DNA from: Pholis gunnellus
Taxonomy: Eukaryota > Chordata > Actinopteri > Perciformes > Pholidae
Direction of reading: 5' to 3'
Assembly (NCBI GenBank): GCA_910591455.2
Contig: OU342817.1
Location: forward strand, 15,077,915 to 15,141,914
DNA length: 64,000 bases
The notes below the pieces were generated by a model. That model was not told the origin of the DNA, searched no databases, and was given only the letters and a program-made list of their open reading frames with translations. The translations under genes and the position numbers were made by a program. Below, piece by piece: positions 34,524 through 46,500 of the stretch. The stretch's first letter is position 1, and the number at the start of each line of letters is the position of its first letter.

Positions 34524-37500
34524 TAAAGTGCCAATAGCGAAATAACATATGACAGAGCATAATCTAGCGCACATCATCAGCCTCACTGCTGTCGTAACAC
34601 CTCACAGGAAAAAATGTGAAGGAGCCCTGGTTATCTCCCTCAGTGCTTTCACAAATGTATGTGGGTGGTGTAAAATATGAGGACATTATCCCATGAACAA
34701 AATAGTATGTCTGCTGAAAAGGAGCCACAGGAAAATGAGATGGAGACAGTGTGTTGTTGAAATGCCCTTGATACTTACGACCAGCCTCCGATTCTTCTTG
34801 AATACCACAGTGTGATCATACACTCTGATCTTAAGCTCTTGTAATTTATGGTGTTCCTTATGCTCTTCACTGTCGTCATCATGTTTGCTGTCATCATGCT
34901 CATCACTGTCGTGATCATGTTTGCTGTCATCATGCTCTTCACTGTCGTGATCATGTTTGCTGTCATCATGCTCTTCACTGTCGTGATCATGTTTGCTGTC
35001 ATCATGCTCTTCACTGTCGTCATCATGTTTGCTGTCATCATGCTCTTCACTGTCGTCATCATGTTTGCTATCATCATCATCTTCATCATCTTCATCGTCT
35101 TCGTCCCTCACACTGCGGCTGTGGTCTTCTTCACTGCTACTGTCACCATGACTATCATCGTCATCACGTCCGGTATTGATGGCCTCGATGTAAACATGTG
35201 GAAGGTAATTTGGCAAGTTGTTGGTCCGGACCAGCACATACGAGTGCTCACCGTCAAATTCATGCTTCATTTGATCAAATGTTCTGTACTCGGGGTCTCC
35301 CCTGATAGTGCACTCTCCGAAGCCTGTGGAGCAACAAGTGTAGAGCAATTCATGAATGAGTGAACACGATATAACATGGTTTAGATGCATCACAGAGTTA
35401 AATGTTGACATTTACAGCACCTGTAGACTGGCAGTAATAATTTCCCTTCTCATTTTGAAGGCAGACAGCATCTCCATCGCACTCATCTTCGTCATCGCAG
35501 TCAATCTTCCCCACGCCGTCGTCTCTCTCACATTCACATTTCTGACTGCAGTGATTGGTGTACCACACTTCATTGAACTGACAAGAAAAAGAGAGTCATC
35601 ATACTGCCAGGACATCAATGTCCACATGTGCAATTTTGGCAAAAATGCTCAGGCCTTCAAAATGTAGACCCAAGTATTTGACGCTATGTATGACTTGTGC
35701 CATTGATGAAGAGTCATTTTGACACTCACATGATGTCCGGTGCCATTCCTGTCCACACATCCACATTTTTGGATAGGCACACAAGCCCTCTGTCCATGCA
35801 CAAAGCCTTCATCACATACACATCCCTGCACACAACGCTCATTGTCACTGCAGCCTGGTGGGCCATTCAGGTGTTTACAGGTTGGACTGCAGGGTGGGAC
35901 ACAAGCGGTGTAATGACTGTTCCTTGGGCAAGAGGGTGCTAGAGAGACAGAGTGGTAGGGACAGAGTTCACTTAGTCATACATTGATAGTGTCTTAGCAT
36001 ACGGGTGAACTTTGCCATTGGAATCTAACATATGAGGTAGAAAGCACAGTATAGGAATCCCAGTCCTTGTTTTTTATAGAGAAATAAGAACATCTAACTT
36101 ACTTGGTACATGTGTAGTTGGTGGTTGTGTTCTGGCCGTCGTTGTAGACTGTGGTGTGGCTGTAGTTGTAGGCTGAGGTCTACCTGTTGCTGTAGGCTGA
36201 GGTCTACCTGTTGTTGTAGGCTGAGGTCTACCTGTTGTTGTAGGCTGAGGTCTACCTGTTGTTGTAGGCTGAGGTCTACCTGTTGTTGTAGGCTGAGGTC
36301 TACCTGTAGTTGTAGACTGAGGTCTACCTGTAGTTGTAGGCTGAGGTCTACCTGTTGCTGTAGGCTGAGGTCTACCTGTTGCTGTAGGCTGAGGTCTACC
36401 TGTAGTTGTAGACTGAGGTCTACCTGTTGTTGTAGGCTGAGGTCTACCTGTTGTTGAATGTGGTTTATTGGTTGTTGTAGGTTGTGGTCCAGCTGTTGTT
36501 GTGGGCTGTGGGGTAGCTGTCGTGGGTTGGGGTTTAACTGTGGTTGGAGGTTGTGGTTGAGCTGTGGTTGGGGGTTGTGGTTTAACTGTGGTTTGTATCT
36601 CTGGCTGAGTTTCAGTTGGAGGTTGTGGTGTGACTGTTGTTGGTGGTTGTGTTCCAGCTGTTGGTTCATGGCTTTCTGTGGTTGGGGGTTCATTAGATGT
36701 AGCTGTTGGTTCTGGTCTTGCTGTCATTTGAGGTTTTTCTGTAAACTCTGGTACTGGTTGCTCTGGAGTTTCAACTCCTGGGTGCTCTGTTGTTGGTGGG
36801 TAAGGTGTAGCTGTGGTTTGGGGTCCATTTGTGGTTGTTGTTATTGGTTCTTGTGGCCTTGTTGGTGGGAGATCAGGATTTGAAGTTGTTGTAAAGGTAG
36901 TTGTAGGTATTGGCTGGGGTTTTGATGAAGTTGGCGTTTGTGTTGCAGTTGAGCTGTTCGCTGGAGGAAACTCTGGACCCACTGTTGCAACTAGATTGAA
37001 GGTTGTGACAACAGGGATTGTTGGTTTAGCTAGGTCTGTGACTACATTTCAAAATCAAGTCAGTCATATTTTCAGTTATGATGTGTGTGAACATAATTTA
37101 ATTTCAGTAGGAGGACAGAGTTACCTGTGCAGTGCCCATGATGAAGTGATACATCATCAAAGGCAACATCGGACTGATCGTTGGAACCTATTCGGCCCTC
37201 AAATATGATCTAAAAGGAAGTACACATGTTACTAAAGCACAGCATACCTGTTATTACATACTGATTCAGTCCAATTACACTAATGTACTGTTGCAGGTAG
37301 AACACTAATAGTGTTTTGCTCTGCAAGGTTCTAACATTAGACGTGTTTAGAAAAACATTTCACCTGGAAAGCCCCAGTTGTTGTGATGTCCACCTGAGCC
37401 AGTTGCCACATATTTCCTTGGTCATTTCTCTTCCACCAAACAGCATCAGCTAATCTGTCCTGGAGCAGGTAGACATGGAGGCCCATTGTATCTGCTGAGC

Positions 37501-40500
37501 CATACATATGGTACCAGAACTGCAGACACTGAGGTCCAGAGTCAGAACACTCAGAGCTGATGAGACGAGCTGTGTCTCCATGTGACGCGCTGTTGGCTTC
37601 GATGTAAAGATAGTGACCATCTGGTTAAGGATATAAGAGGTAGGTGAGTTAAAGTAATGTACAGCATATTTAAAAGTTTTCTTAGATAATGTTATACAAG
37701 GTTTCTGCCAGTGTATTACAAGCCTGACGGCCTGCGACAACTTCAGCTTCGGCGTACTTGAGGGTGGCTGACTTTTAAGGTGGACCAGCGTTTGCATTTT
37801 AGTGACAAGCCACTCCTCTGAGAACAAGTTTTCTGGTGGAAACCCTGTTATAATATCAAGGCATGTCATGTTGCAGCTGAAACTGGTTGCTAAATGTTGA
37901 CAGTGCAAATGTCTTTATAACACTGAAAGACAGAAAATGACTTAATCCATAAGCAACTTTGCTGGTACATCCTAAAGGAAATATATTATCGAGATGAAAT
38001 ACAGTACATCAGTTCAGACAGTCTGCCATTGTGGTTTGACAAGTAAGAACTACTTCAACAAACAACAATCATTTTTTTGCTAGTTATAAGTGTGACTGTG
38101 GCAGATGTCAAACTGGCGAAGAGTGTGCTGACAGTTCTTCACCAGCTTTGCTCGGCCTCTCTATTTATTATATCTTTAATTACCTCTCGTGGTGTGATCT
38201 GAAGAAGGCCCAGTCATCATAGTTGGAGTGGAGCCACTATATCTTGTCCAATCAAAAACATCAGTAAGAAGTTGATTCCACTGACATAGATCTTGTTCAA
38301 AATTGCAGTTGAGTTGGCATACTGGGAACAAAAGTCAGACATTAGATTACAGGAAATCACAAAAACTGGATGTAGAACAAATGAACTATGAAGGTCCCAA
38401 CACCAGCTGTCTAAAAGTGCTGCTGTGTTTAGCACTGTACCTGAGTGTGGTGGTGGTCTATTATCTGGAGCTTCAGTGACATTTTCCTCATTAATGAAGT
38501 CGGTTTGTGCTTCCACTGTTGGAGGTACGGTGACATTTGCTACAGGGGGCTGAGCTGTAACGGGGAGCTGAGCAGTAACATTGAACACAGGAGGCTGTGG
38601 AGCTGCAGTGGTTGGCTCTGGGACAATTGGAGGATTTGTGTTTCCTTCAGGTTCAGGAGGACTTGTTGTCACAACACCACTCACATCTGCAACAGTTTAA
38701 GAAAGGTTATTACCTGCACATTTTTGATACATCATCTTGCTACTCAGCGTTAAGATAAACAATGTTTTTTAGGGTTTAGTGGTACTTACCAGAGCATCGG
38801 CCACGATAAAGCTTTATATCATCTATTGCCACATCAGACTCTTCATTGGAGCCTCTACGCCCCTCAATGATGATCTGAAGGTTAAGGGGGAAAACATTTG
38901 TTAAGATCTCTCTTATAGTTAATATTTTACTTTTACAACATAATTGACTGACGATCTTTATATCATCTAATCATCAGTGCCTGGTGGAAGGTGTCTGACC
39001 TGGAAAGCCCCAGTTGTTGTCATGTCCACCTGAGCCATGTGCCACATATTTCCTTGGTCATTTCTCTTCCACCAAACAGCATCAGCTAATCTGTCCTGGA
39101 GCAGGTAGACATGGAGGCCCATTGTATCTGCTGAGCCATACATATGGTACCAGAACTGCAGACACTGAGGTCCAGAGTCAGAACACTCAGAGCTGATGAG
39201 ACGAGCTGTGTCTCCATGTGACGCGCTGTTGGCTTCGATGTAAAGATAGTGTCCATCTGGTTAAGGACATAAGAGGTAGGTGAGTTAAAGTAATTTACGG
39301 CATATTTAAAAGTTTTCTTAGATAATGTTATACAAGGTTTCTGCCAGTGTATTACAAGCCCGACGCCCTGCGACAACTTCAGCTTCGGCGTACTTGAGGT
39401 GGGCTGACTTTTAAGGTGGACCAGCGTTTGCATTTTAGTGACAAGTCACTCCTCTGAGAACAAGTTTTCTGGTGGAAACCCTGTTATAATACCAAGGCAT
39501 GTCATGTTGCAGCTGAAACTGGTTGCTAAATGTTGACAGTGCAAATGTCTTTATAACACTGAAAGACATAAACTGACTTAATCCATAAGCAACTTTACTG
39601 GTACATCCTAAAGGAAATATATTATCTTAATGAAATGCAGTACATCAGTTCAGACAGTCTGCCATTCTGGTTTGACAAGTAAGAACTACTTCAACAAACA
39701 ACAATCATTTTTTTGCTAGTTATAAGTGTGACTGTGGCAGATGTCAAACTGGCGAAGAGTGTGCTGACAGTTCTTCACCAGCTTTGCTCGGCCTCTCTAT
39801 TTATTATATCTTTAATTACCTCCCGTGGTGTGATCTGAAGAAGGCCCAGTCATCATAGTTGGAGTGGAGCCACTATATCTTGTCCAATCAAAAACATCAG
39901 TAAGAAGTTGATTCCACTGACATAGATCTTGTTCAAAATTGCAGTTGAGTTGGCATACTGGGAACAAAAGTCAGACATTAGATTACAGGAAATCACAAAA
40001 ACTGGATGTAGAACAAATGAACTATGAAGGTCCCAACACCAGCTGTCTAAAAGTGCTGCTGTGTTTAGCACTGTACCTGAGTGTGGTGGTGGTCTATTAT
40101 CTGGAGCTTCAGTGACATTTTCCTTATTAATGAAGTCGGTTTGTGCTTCCACTGTTGGAGGTACGGTGACATTTGCTACAGGGGGTTGAGCTGTAACGGG
40201 GAGCTGAGCAGTAACATTGAACACAGGAGGCTGTGGAGCTGCAGTGGTTGGCTCTGGGACAATTGGAGGATTTGTGTTTCCTTCAGGTTCAGGAGGACTT
40301 GTTGTCACAACACCACTCACATCTGCAACAGTTTAAGAAAGGTTATTACCTGCACATTTTTGATACATCATCTTGCTACTCAGCGTTAAGATAAACAATG
40401 TTTTTTAGGGTTTAGTGGTACTTACCAGAGCATCGGCCACGATAAAGCTTTATATCATCTATTGCCACATCAGACTCTTCATTGGAGCCTCTACGCCCCT

Positions 40501-43500
40501 CAATGATGATCTGAAGGTTAAGGGGGAAAACATTTGTTAAGATCTCTCTTATAGTTAATATTTTACTTTTACAACATAATTGACTGACGATCTTTATATC
40601 ATCTAATCATCAGTGCCTGGTGGAAGGTGTCTGACCTGGAAAGCCCCAGTTGTTGTCATGTCCACCTGAGCCATGTGCCACATATTTCCTTGGTCATTTC
40701 TCTTCCACCAAACAGCATCAGCTAATCTGTCCTGGAGCAGGTAGACATGGAGGCCCATTGTATCTGCTGAGCCATACATATGGTACCAGAACTGCAGACA
40801 CTGAGGTCCAGAGTCAGAACACTCAGAGCTGATGAGACGAGCTGTGTCTCCATGTGACGCGCTGTTGGCTTCGATGTAAAGATAGTGTCCATCTGGTTAA
40901 GGACATAAGAGGTAGGTGAGTTAAAGTAATTTACGGCATATTTAAAAGTTTTCTTAGATAATGTTATACAAGGTTTCTGCCAGTGTATTACAAGCCCGAC
41001 GCCCTGCGACAACTTCAGCTTCGGCGTACTTGAGGTGGGCTGACTTTTAAGGTGGACCAGCGTTTGCATTTTAGTGACAAGTCACTCCTCTGAGAACAAG
41101 TTTTCTGGTGGAAACCCTGTTATAATATCAAGGCATGTCATGTTGCAGCTGAAACTGGTTGCTAAATGTTGAGTGTGCAAATGTCTTTATAACACTGAAA
41201 GACATAAAATGACTTAATCCATAAGCAACTTTACTGGTACATCCTAAAGGAAATATATTATCTTAATGAAATGCAGTACATCAGTTCAGACAGTCTGCCA
41301 TTCTGGTTTGACAAGTAAGAACTACTTCAACAAACAACAATCATTTTTTTGCTAGTTATAAGTGTGACTGTGGCAGATGTTAAACTGGCGAAGAGTGTGC
41401 TGACAGTTCTTCACCAGCTTTGCTCGGCCTCTCTATTTATTATATCTTTAATTACCTCTCGTGGTGTGATCTGAAGAAGGCCCAGTCATCATAGTTGGAG
41501 TGGAGCCACTATATCTTGTCCAATCAAAAACATCAGTAAGAAGTTGATTCCACTGACATAGATCTTGTTCAAAATTGCAGTTGAGTTGGCATACTGGGAA
41601 CAAAAGTCAGACATTAGATTACAGGAAATCACAAAAACTGGATGTAGAACAAATGAACTATGAAGGTCCCAACACCAGCTGTCTAAAAGTGCTGCTGTGT
41701 TTAGCACTGTACCTGAGTGTGGTGGTGGTCTATTATCTGGAGCTTCAGTGACATTTTCCTCATTAATGAAGTCGGTTTGTGCTTCCACTGTTGGAGGTAC
41801 GGTGACATTTGCTACAGGGGGCTGAGCTGTAACGGGGAGCTGAGCAGTAACATTGAACACAGGAGGCTGTGGAGCTGCAGTGGTTGGCTCTCGGACAATT
41901 GGAGGATTTGTGTTTCCTTCAGGTTCAGGAGGACTTGTTGTCACAACACCACTCACATCTGCAACAGTTTAAGAAAGGTTATTACCTGCACATTTTTGAT
42001 ACATCATCTTGCTACTCAGCGTTAAGATAAACAATGTTTTTTAGGGTTTAGTGGTACTTACCAGAGCATCGGCCACGATAAAGCTTTATATCATCTATTG
42101 CCACATCAGACTCTTCATTGGAGCCTCTACGCCCCTCAATGATGATCTGAAGGTTAAGGGGGAAAACATTTGTTAAGATCTCTCTTATAGTTAATATTTT
42201 ACTTTTACAACATAATTGACTGACGATCTTTATATCATCTAATCATCAGTGCCTGGTGGAAGGTGTCTGACCTGGAAAGCCCCAGTTGTTGTCATGTCCA
42301 CCTGAGCCATGTGCCACATATTTCCTTGGTCATTTCTCTTCCACCAAACAGCATCAGCTAATCTGTCCTGGAGCAGGTAGACATGGAGGCCCATTGTATC
42401 TGCTGAGCCATACATATGGTACCAGAACTGCAGACACTGAGGTCCAGAGTCAGAACACTCAGAGCTGATGAGACGAGCTGTGTCTCCATGTGACGCGCTG
42501 TTGGCTTCGATGTAAAGATAGTGTCCATCTGGTTAAGGACATAAGAGGTAGGTGAGTTAAAGTAATTTACGGCATATTTAAAAGTTTTCTTAGATAATGT
42601 TATACAAGGTTTCTGCCAGTGTATTACAAGCCCGACGCCCTGCGACAACTTCAGCTTCGGCGTACTTGAGGTGGGCTGACTTTTAAGGTGGACCAGCGTT
42701 TGCATTTTAGTGACAAGTCACTCCTCTGAGAACAAGTTTTCTGGTGGAAACCCTGTTATAATATCAAGGCATGTCATGTTGCAGCTGAAACTGGTTGCTA
42801 AATGTTGACAGTGCAAATGTCTTTATAACACTGAAAGACATAAACTGACTTAATCCATAAGCAACTTTACTGGTACATCCTAAAGGAAATATATTATCTT
42901 AATGAAATGCAGTACATCAGTTCAGACAGTCTGCCATTCTGGTTTGACAAGTAAGAACTACTTCAACAAACAACAATAATTTTTTTGCTAGTTATAAGTG
43001 TGACTGTGGCAGATGTCAAACTGGCGAAGAGTGTGCTGACAGTTCTTCACCAGCTTTGCTCGGCCTCTCTATTTATTATATCTTTAATTACCTCTCGTGG
43101 TGTGATCTGAAGAAGGCCCAGTCATCATAGTTGGAGTGGAGCCACTATATCTTGTCCAATCAAAAACATCAGTAAGAAGTTGATTCCACTGACATAGATC
43201 TTGTTCAAAATTGCAGTTGAGTTGGCATACTGGGAACAAAAGTCAGACATTAGATTACAGGAAATCACAAAAACTGGATGTAGAACAAATGAACTATGAA
43301 GGTCCCAACACCAGCTGTCTAAAAGTGCTGCTGTGTTTAGCACTGTACCTGAGTGTGGTGGTGGTCTATTATCTGGAGCTTCAGTGACATTTTCCTCATT
43401 AATGAAGTCGGTTTGTGCTTCCACTGTTGGAGGTACGGTGACATTTGCTACAGGGGGTTGAGCTGTAACGGGGAGCTGAGCAGTAACATTGACCACAGGA

Positions 43501-46500
43501 GGCTGTGGAGCTGCAGTGGTTGGCTCTCGGACAATTGGAGGATTTGTGTTTCCTTCAGGTTCAGGAGGACTTGTTGTCACAACACCACTCACATCTGCAA
43601 CAGTTTAAGAAAGGTTATTACCTGCACATTTTTGATACATTATCTTGCTACTCAGCGTTAAGATAAACAATGTTTTTTAGGGTTTAGTGGTACTTACCAG
43701 AGCATCGGCCACGATAAAGCTTTATATCATCTATTGCCACATCAGACTCTTCATTGGAGCCTCTACGCCCCTCAATGATGATCTTAAGGTTAAGGGGGAA
43801 AACATTTGTTAAGATCTCTCTTATAGTTAATATTTTACTTTTACAACATAATTGACTGACGATCTTTATATCATCTAATCATCAGTGCCTGGTGGAAGAT
43901 GTCTGACCTGGAAAGCCCCAGTTGTTGTCATGTCCACCTGAGCCATGTGCCACATATTTCCTTGGTCATTTCTCTTCCACCAAACAGCATCAGCTAATCT
44001 GTCCTGGAACAAGTAGACATGGAGGCCCATTGTATCTGCTGAGCCATACATATGGTACCAGAACTGCAGACACTGAGGTCCAGAGTCAGAACACTCAGAG
44101 CTGATGAGACGAGCTGTGTCTCCATGTGACGCGCTGTTGGCCTCAATGTAAAGATAGTGACCATCTAGAAAACAGGAATGAAATAAAACAAATTATCAAT
44201 ACACTTTATATTGTGAGACAGATTTTCCTTACCTCTGTAAATTATCTGTCACCGTTTAGAATATTACATAGAGAAAGAGTATATTACCACCAGTGTGGCC
44301 AGCAGATGGCCCAGTCATCAAGGTTGGGGTGGAACCACTGTGCCATGTCCAGTCAAAAGCATCTGTCACCATCTGATTCCAGCTACAAAGATTGCTGTCG
44401 AAGCTACAGTCTATTTTGCAGACTAAAGGGGAAACATTTGCAAAAAAATGAACATGACCTAAATGTTGAGGCCCTTGTGCAACTTCCTAAAAATTTAGAC
44501 AATCTTTAACTTAAATTACCATGAGAAGTTGCACTAGTCACTTGACATAAATGTTAATTTGTAACCACACTTCAGCTTTTTGATGGAGAAACAAGTGGCC
44601 CATAAAATATTGCTTCCTGTGCACTTACTCGGGAGTGAGGGGAGGACTTCCGCAGTTGTTGAAGGAGGCTTAGTTCCACTAACCAGTCCAGGGAAGGTAC
44701 CTAAAGGACGTCATTATTGATGTTGCTTAAACCATGAGATATCTGTTGTGGCCATGATTTATTGATTTATTTGCACCATAGGCTTATATTATTATATCAT
44801 TAATCAAATTTAGAATGTTTTGTTCTTCTTTTTAGTTAGAGGTGAATGTACCTGAGCATGAGCCAAAGTGGATGGAAATGTCATCGATGGCCACATCTGA
44901 TAGAGCATTAGAGCCTCGAATCCCCTCAACTATGATCTGGAAGAGGTAGTAGTAAAGTATAAAGTTTCATTGTATAGAATAAAATAATTTTATATTTTTA
45001 TATATATTGTCTTTATATAGTGTCAGACTTACTTGGAATTGACCAGACACTTCAATGTCAACAATTCCTGCATGCCAATCTGGTCCCTGGTTGTTCATCA
45101 TGGCCCAGAGCTTGGTAGCTTTATTGTCTTTCAGCAGGTAGACATTAAGGGCCATGGCTGTGGCTGAACCATACATATGGTACCAGAAATTCAGGCAGAG
45201 TGGGCCATTATAATGGCACATTGAGCTCCACAGACGAGCTGAATCTCCATGGGATACATTATTTCCCTCAATATACATGTAGAAACCAGCTGGAGAAAGT
45301 TGAAAAAAAAGCACATTAAACATGAATGATGAAATGCCGATGCAACAACACAACAGATGTGATAGTGTGGTCTGACATTGGGTGTACCTCCAGTGGTGTG
45401 GTCTTGGTTTGGTCCAGTTAAGCTTGATGGGGTGGGTCCTGAATGTCTCTTCCAATCAAAACTGTCCTGTACGAGTTGCTGCCACCCACACAGATTTGTT
45501 TCAAAGTCACAGTTTATGGGACAGACTATAAAAAAGCATATAAACACAATGGAAAAATATTATGAGCTGTATTATGCCACTGATAATACAAACCAGTTAG
45601 AGATAAACCTTTTCCAACCCTGAGTGCCCTTACGAGTCTGATCTGATGTTGTAGAGGGAGTAGTTGGACGTGTTGGAAGAATTGCAGTGGTTGGGGGGTC
45701 AGCTGAAATGGGGACAACGACAAAATAAAAAGCCAAACAAACAAAAAAAAAGGGAAATGAGTTCACCACCTTAGCCTTTTTGGCACCCTAAGAGCTATTA
45801 TGAGTTAGGCAACCCCATCAGATAACCATGTACCTTCTACAACTTTGCTTATATCTAGGGATGTTCATAGTTAACCGGTTAACCGCAAAAAATAATTTTG
45901 ACCGATTAATGCTATTCGTTAAACAGAAAAGCTGAGCAAAGAAAATTAGCATCCCTACTTATGTCAATGACGAATCATAGAAACAAAACAATGATTGGCT
46001 CAGGCAGGGCTCTAGGCAGTTGCCTAGTTTGTTGATGCAATGGGCATGAGTCATCATCCAAACAATGAAAAACAGCAGCTCGAGTTGCACCAATTGATCA
46101 TAAGCCAATTAAAACCGGATGGTTTTCAGCTGATTCGCATGACAATTTGATGTTGGCACACAACGGCGTAGAGAGTAATGTCACAGTCACACACACCCAC
46201 ACAAGATGTTGTCGGTGTGGAAGTTCTTATGTGGTGAAGAAGACATAAAGTTTGCAATTTGTTTGAACTGCATGCCAAAAATTTGCCGTGGAACAAAAAG
46301 CTTAAAAAAACTAACTTGATCAGACACTCAGTAAAAAAGGGATATTGGTCAAAGGTAAATTATAACTCAGTCACGATGTGTTCAAATGTACTCTTGTAAA
46401 ACCTAATTTTTGGTGAGAAACTTGATGTTTTTACAGCAATAGATGTTATGACCTTTGGTGCCAATAGATCAACACATTTTATTCTGTAAAAACATTCTAT

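Larger units (their letters stand above)
37362..44166 (-). repeat. Tandem array of a 1636-bp MAM-exon unit (about 4.2 copies)
   Basis: Matching landmarks recur at exactly 1636-bp spacing: exon boundaries at 37364, 39000, 40636, 42272 and 43908, and 38441, 40077, 41713 and 43349. Introns and exons are both near-identical, with only scattered substitutions and no net length change. Each full unit contains four exons (138+257+85+246 = 726 nt, 242 codons), so every added unit keeps the frame. Homology begins at 37362 and ends near 44166, both at a splice edge of the 257-nt MAM exon. Confidence 0.93.

Noticed and set aside
34848..35363. Plus-strand hydrophobic 171-residue frame (VVIMFAVIMLFT repeats) resembling a membrane protein
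   Set aside because: It is the antisense of the Asp/His/Ser repeat; hydrophobic codons mirror acidic ones, and the minus frame belongs to a VWD exon.
36110..36883. Plus-strand Cys/Arg/Leu- and Cys/Trp-rich open frames opposite the mucin exon
   Set aside because: They are shadows of the Thr/Pro/Gln repeat; the minus-strand frame has matching splice sites and continues in phase with its neighbours.
37362..44166. CRISPR array or satellite as an explanation for the regular repeats
   Set aside because: The units are 1636 bp with exons and introns of a coding gene; the shorter 24- and 36-bp repeats are in-frame coding minisatellites without spacers.
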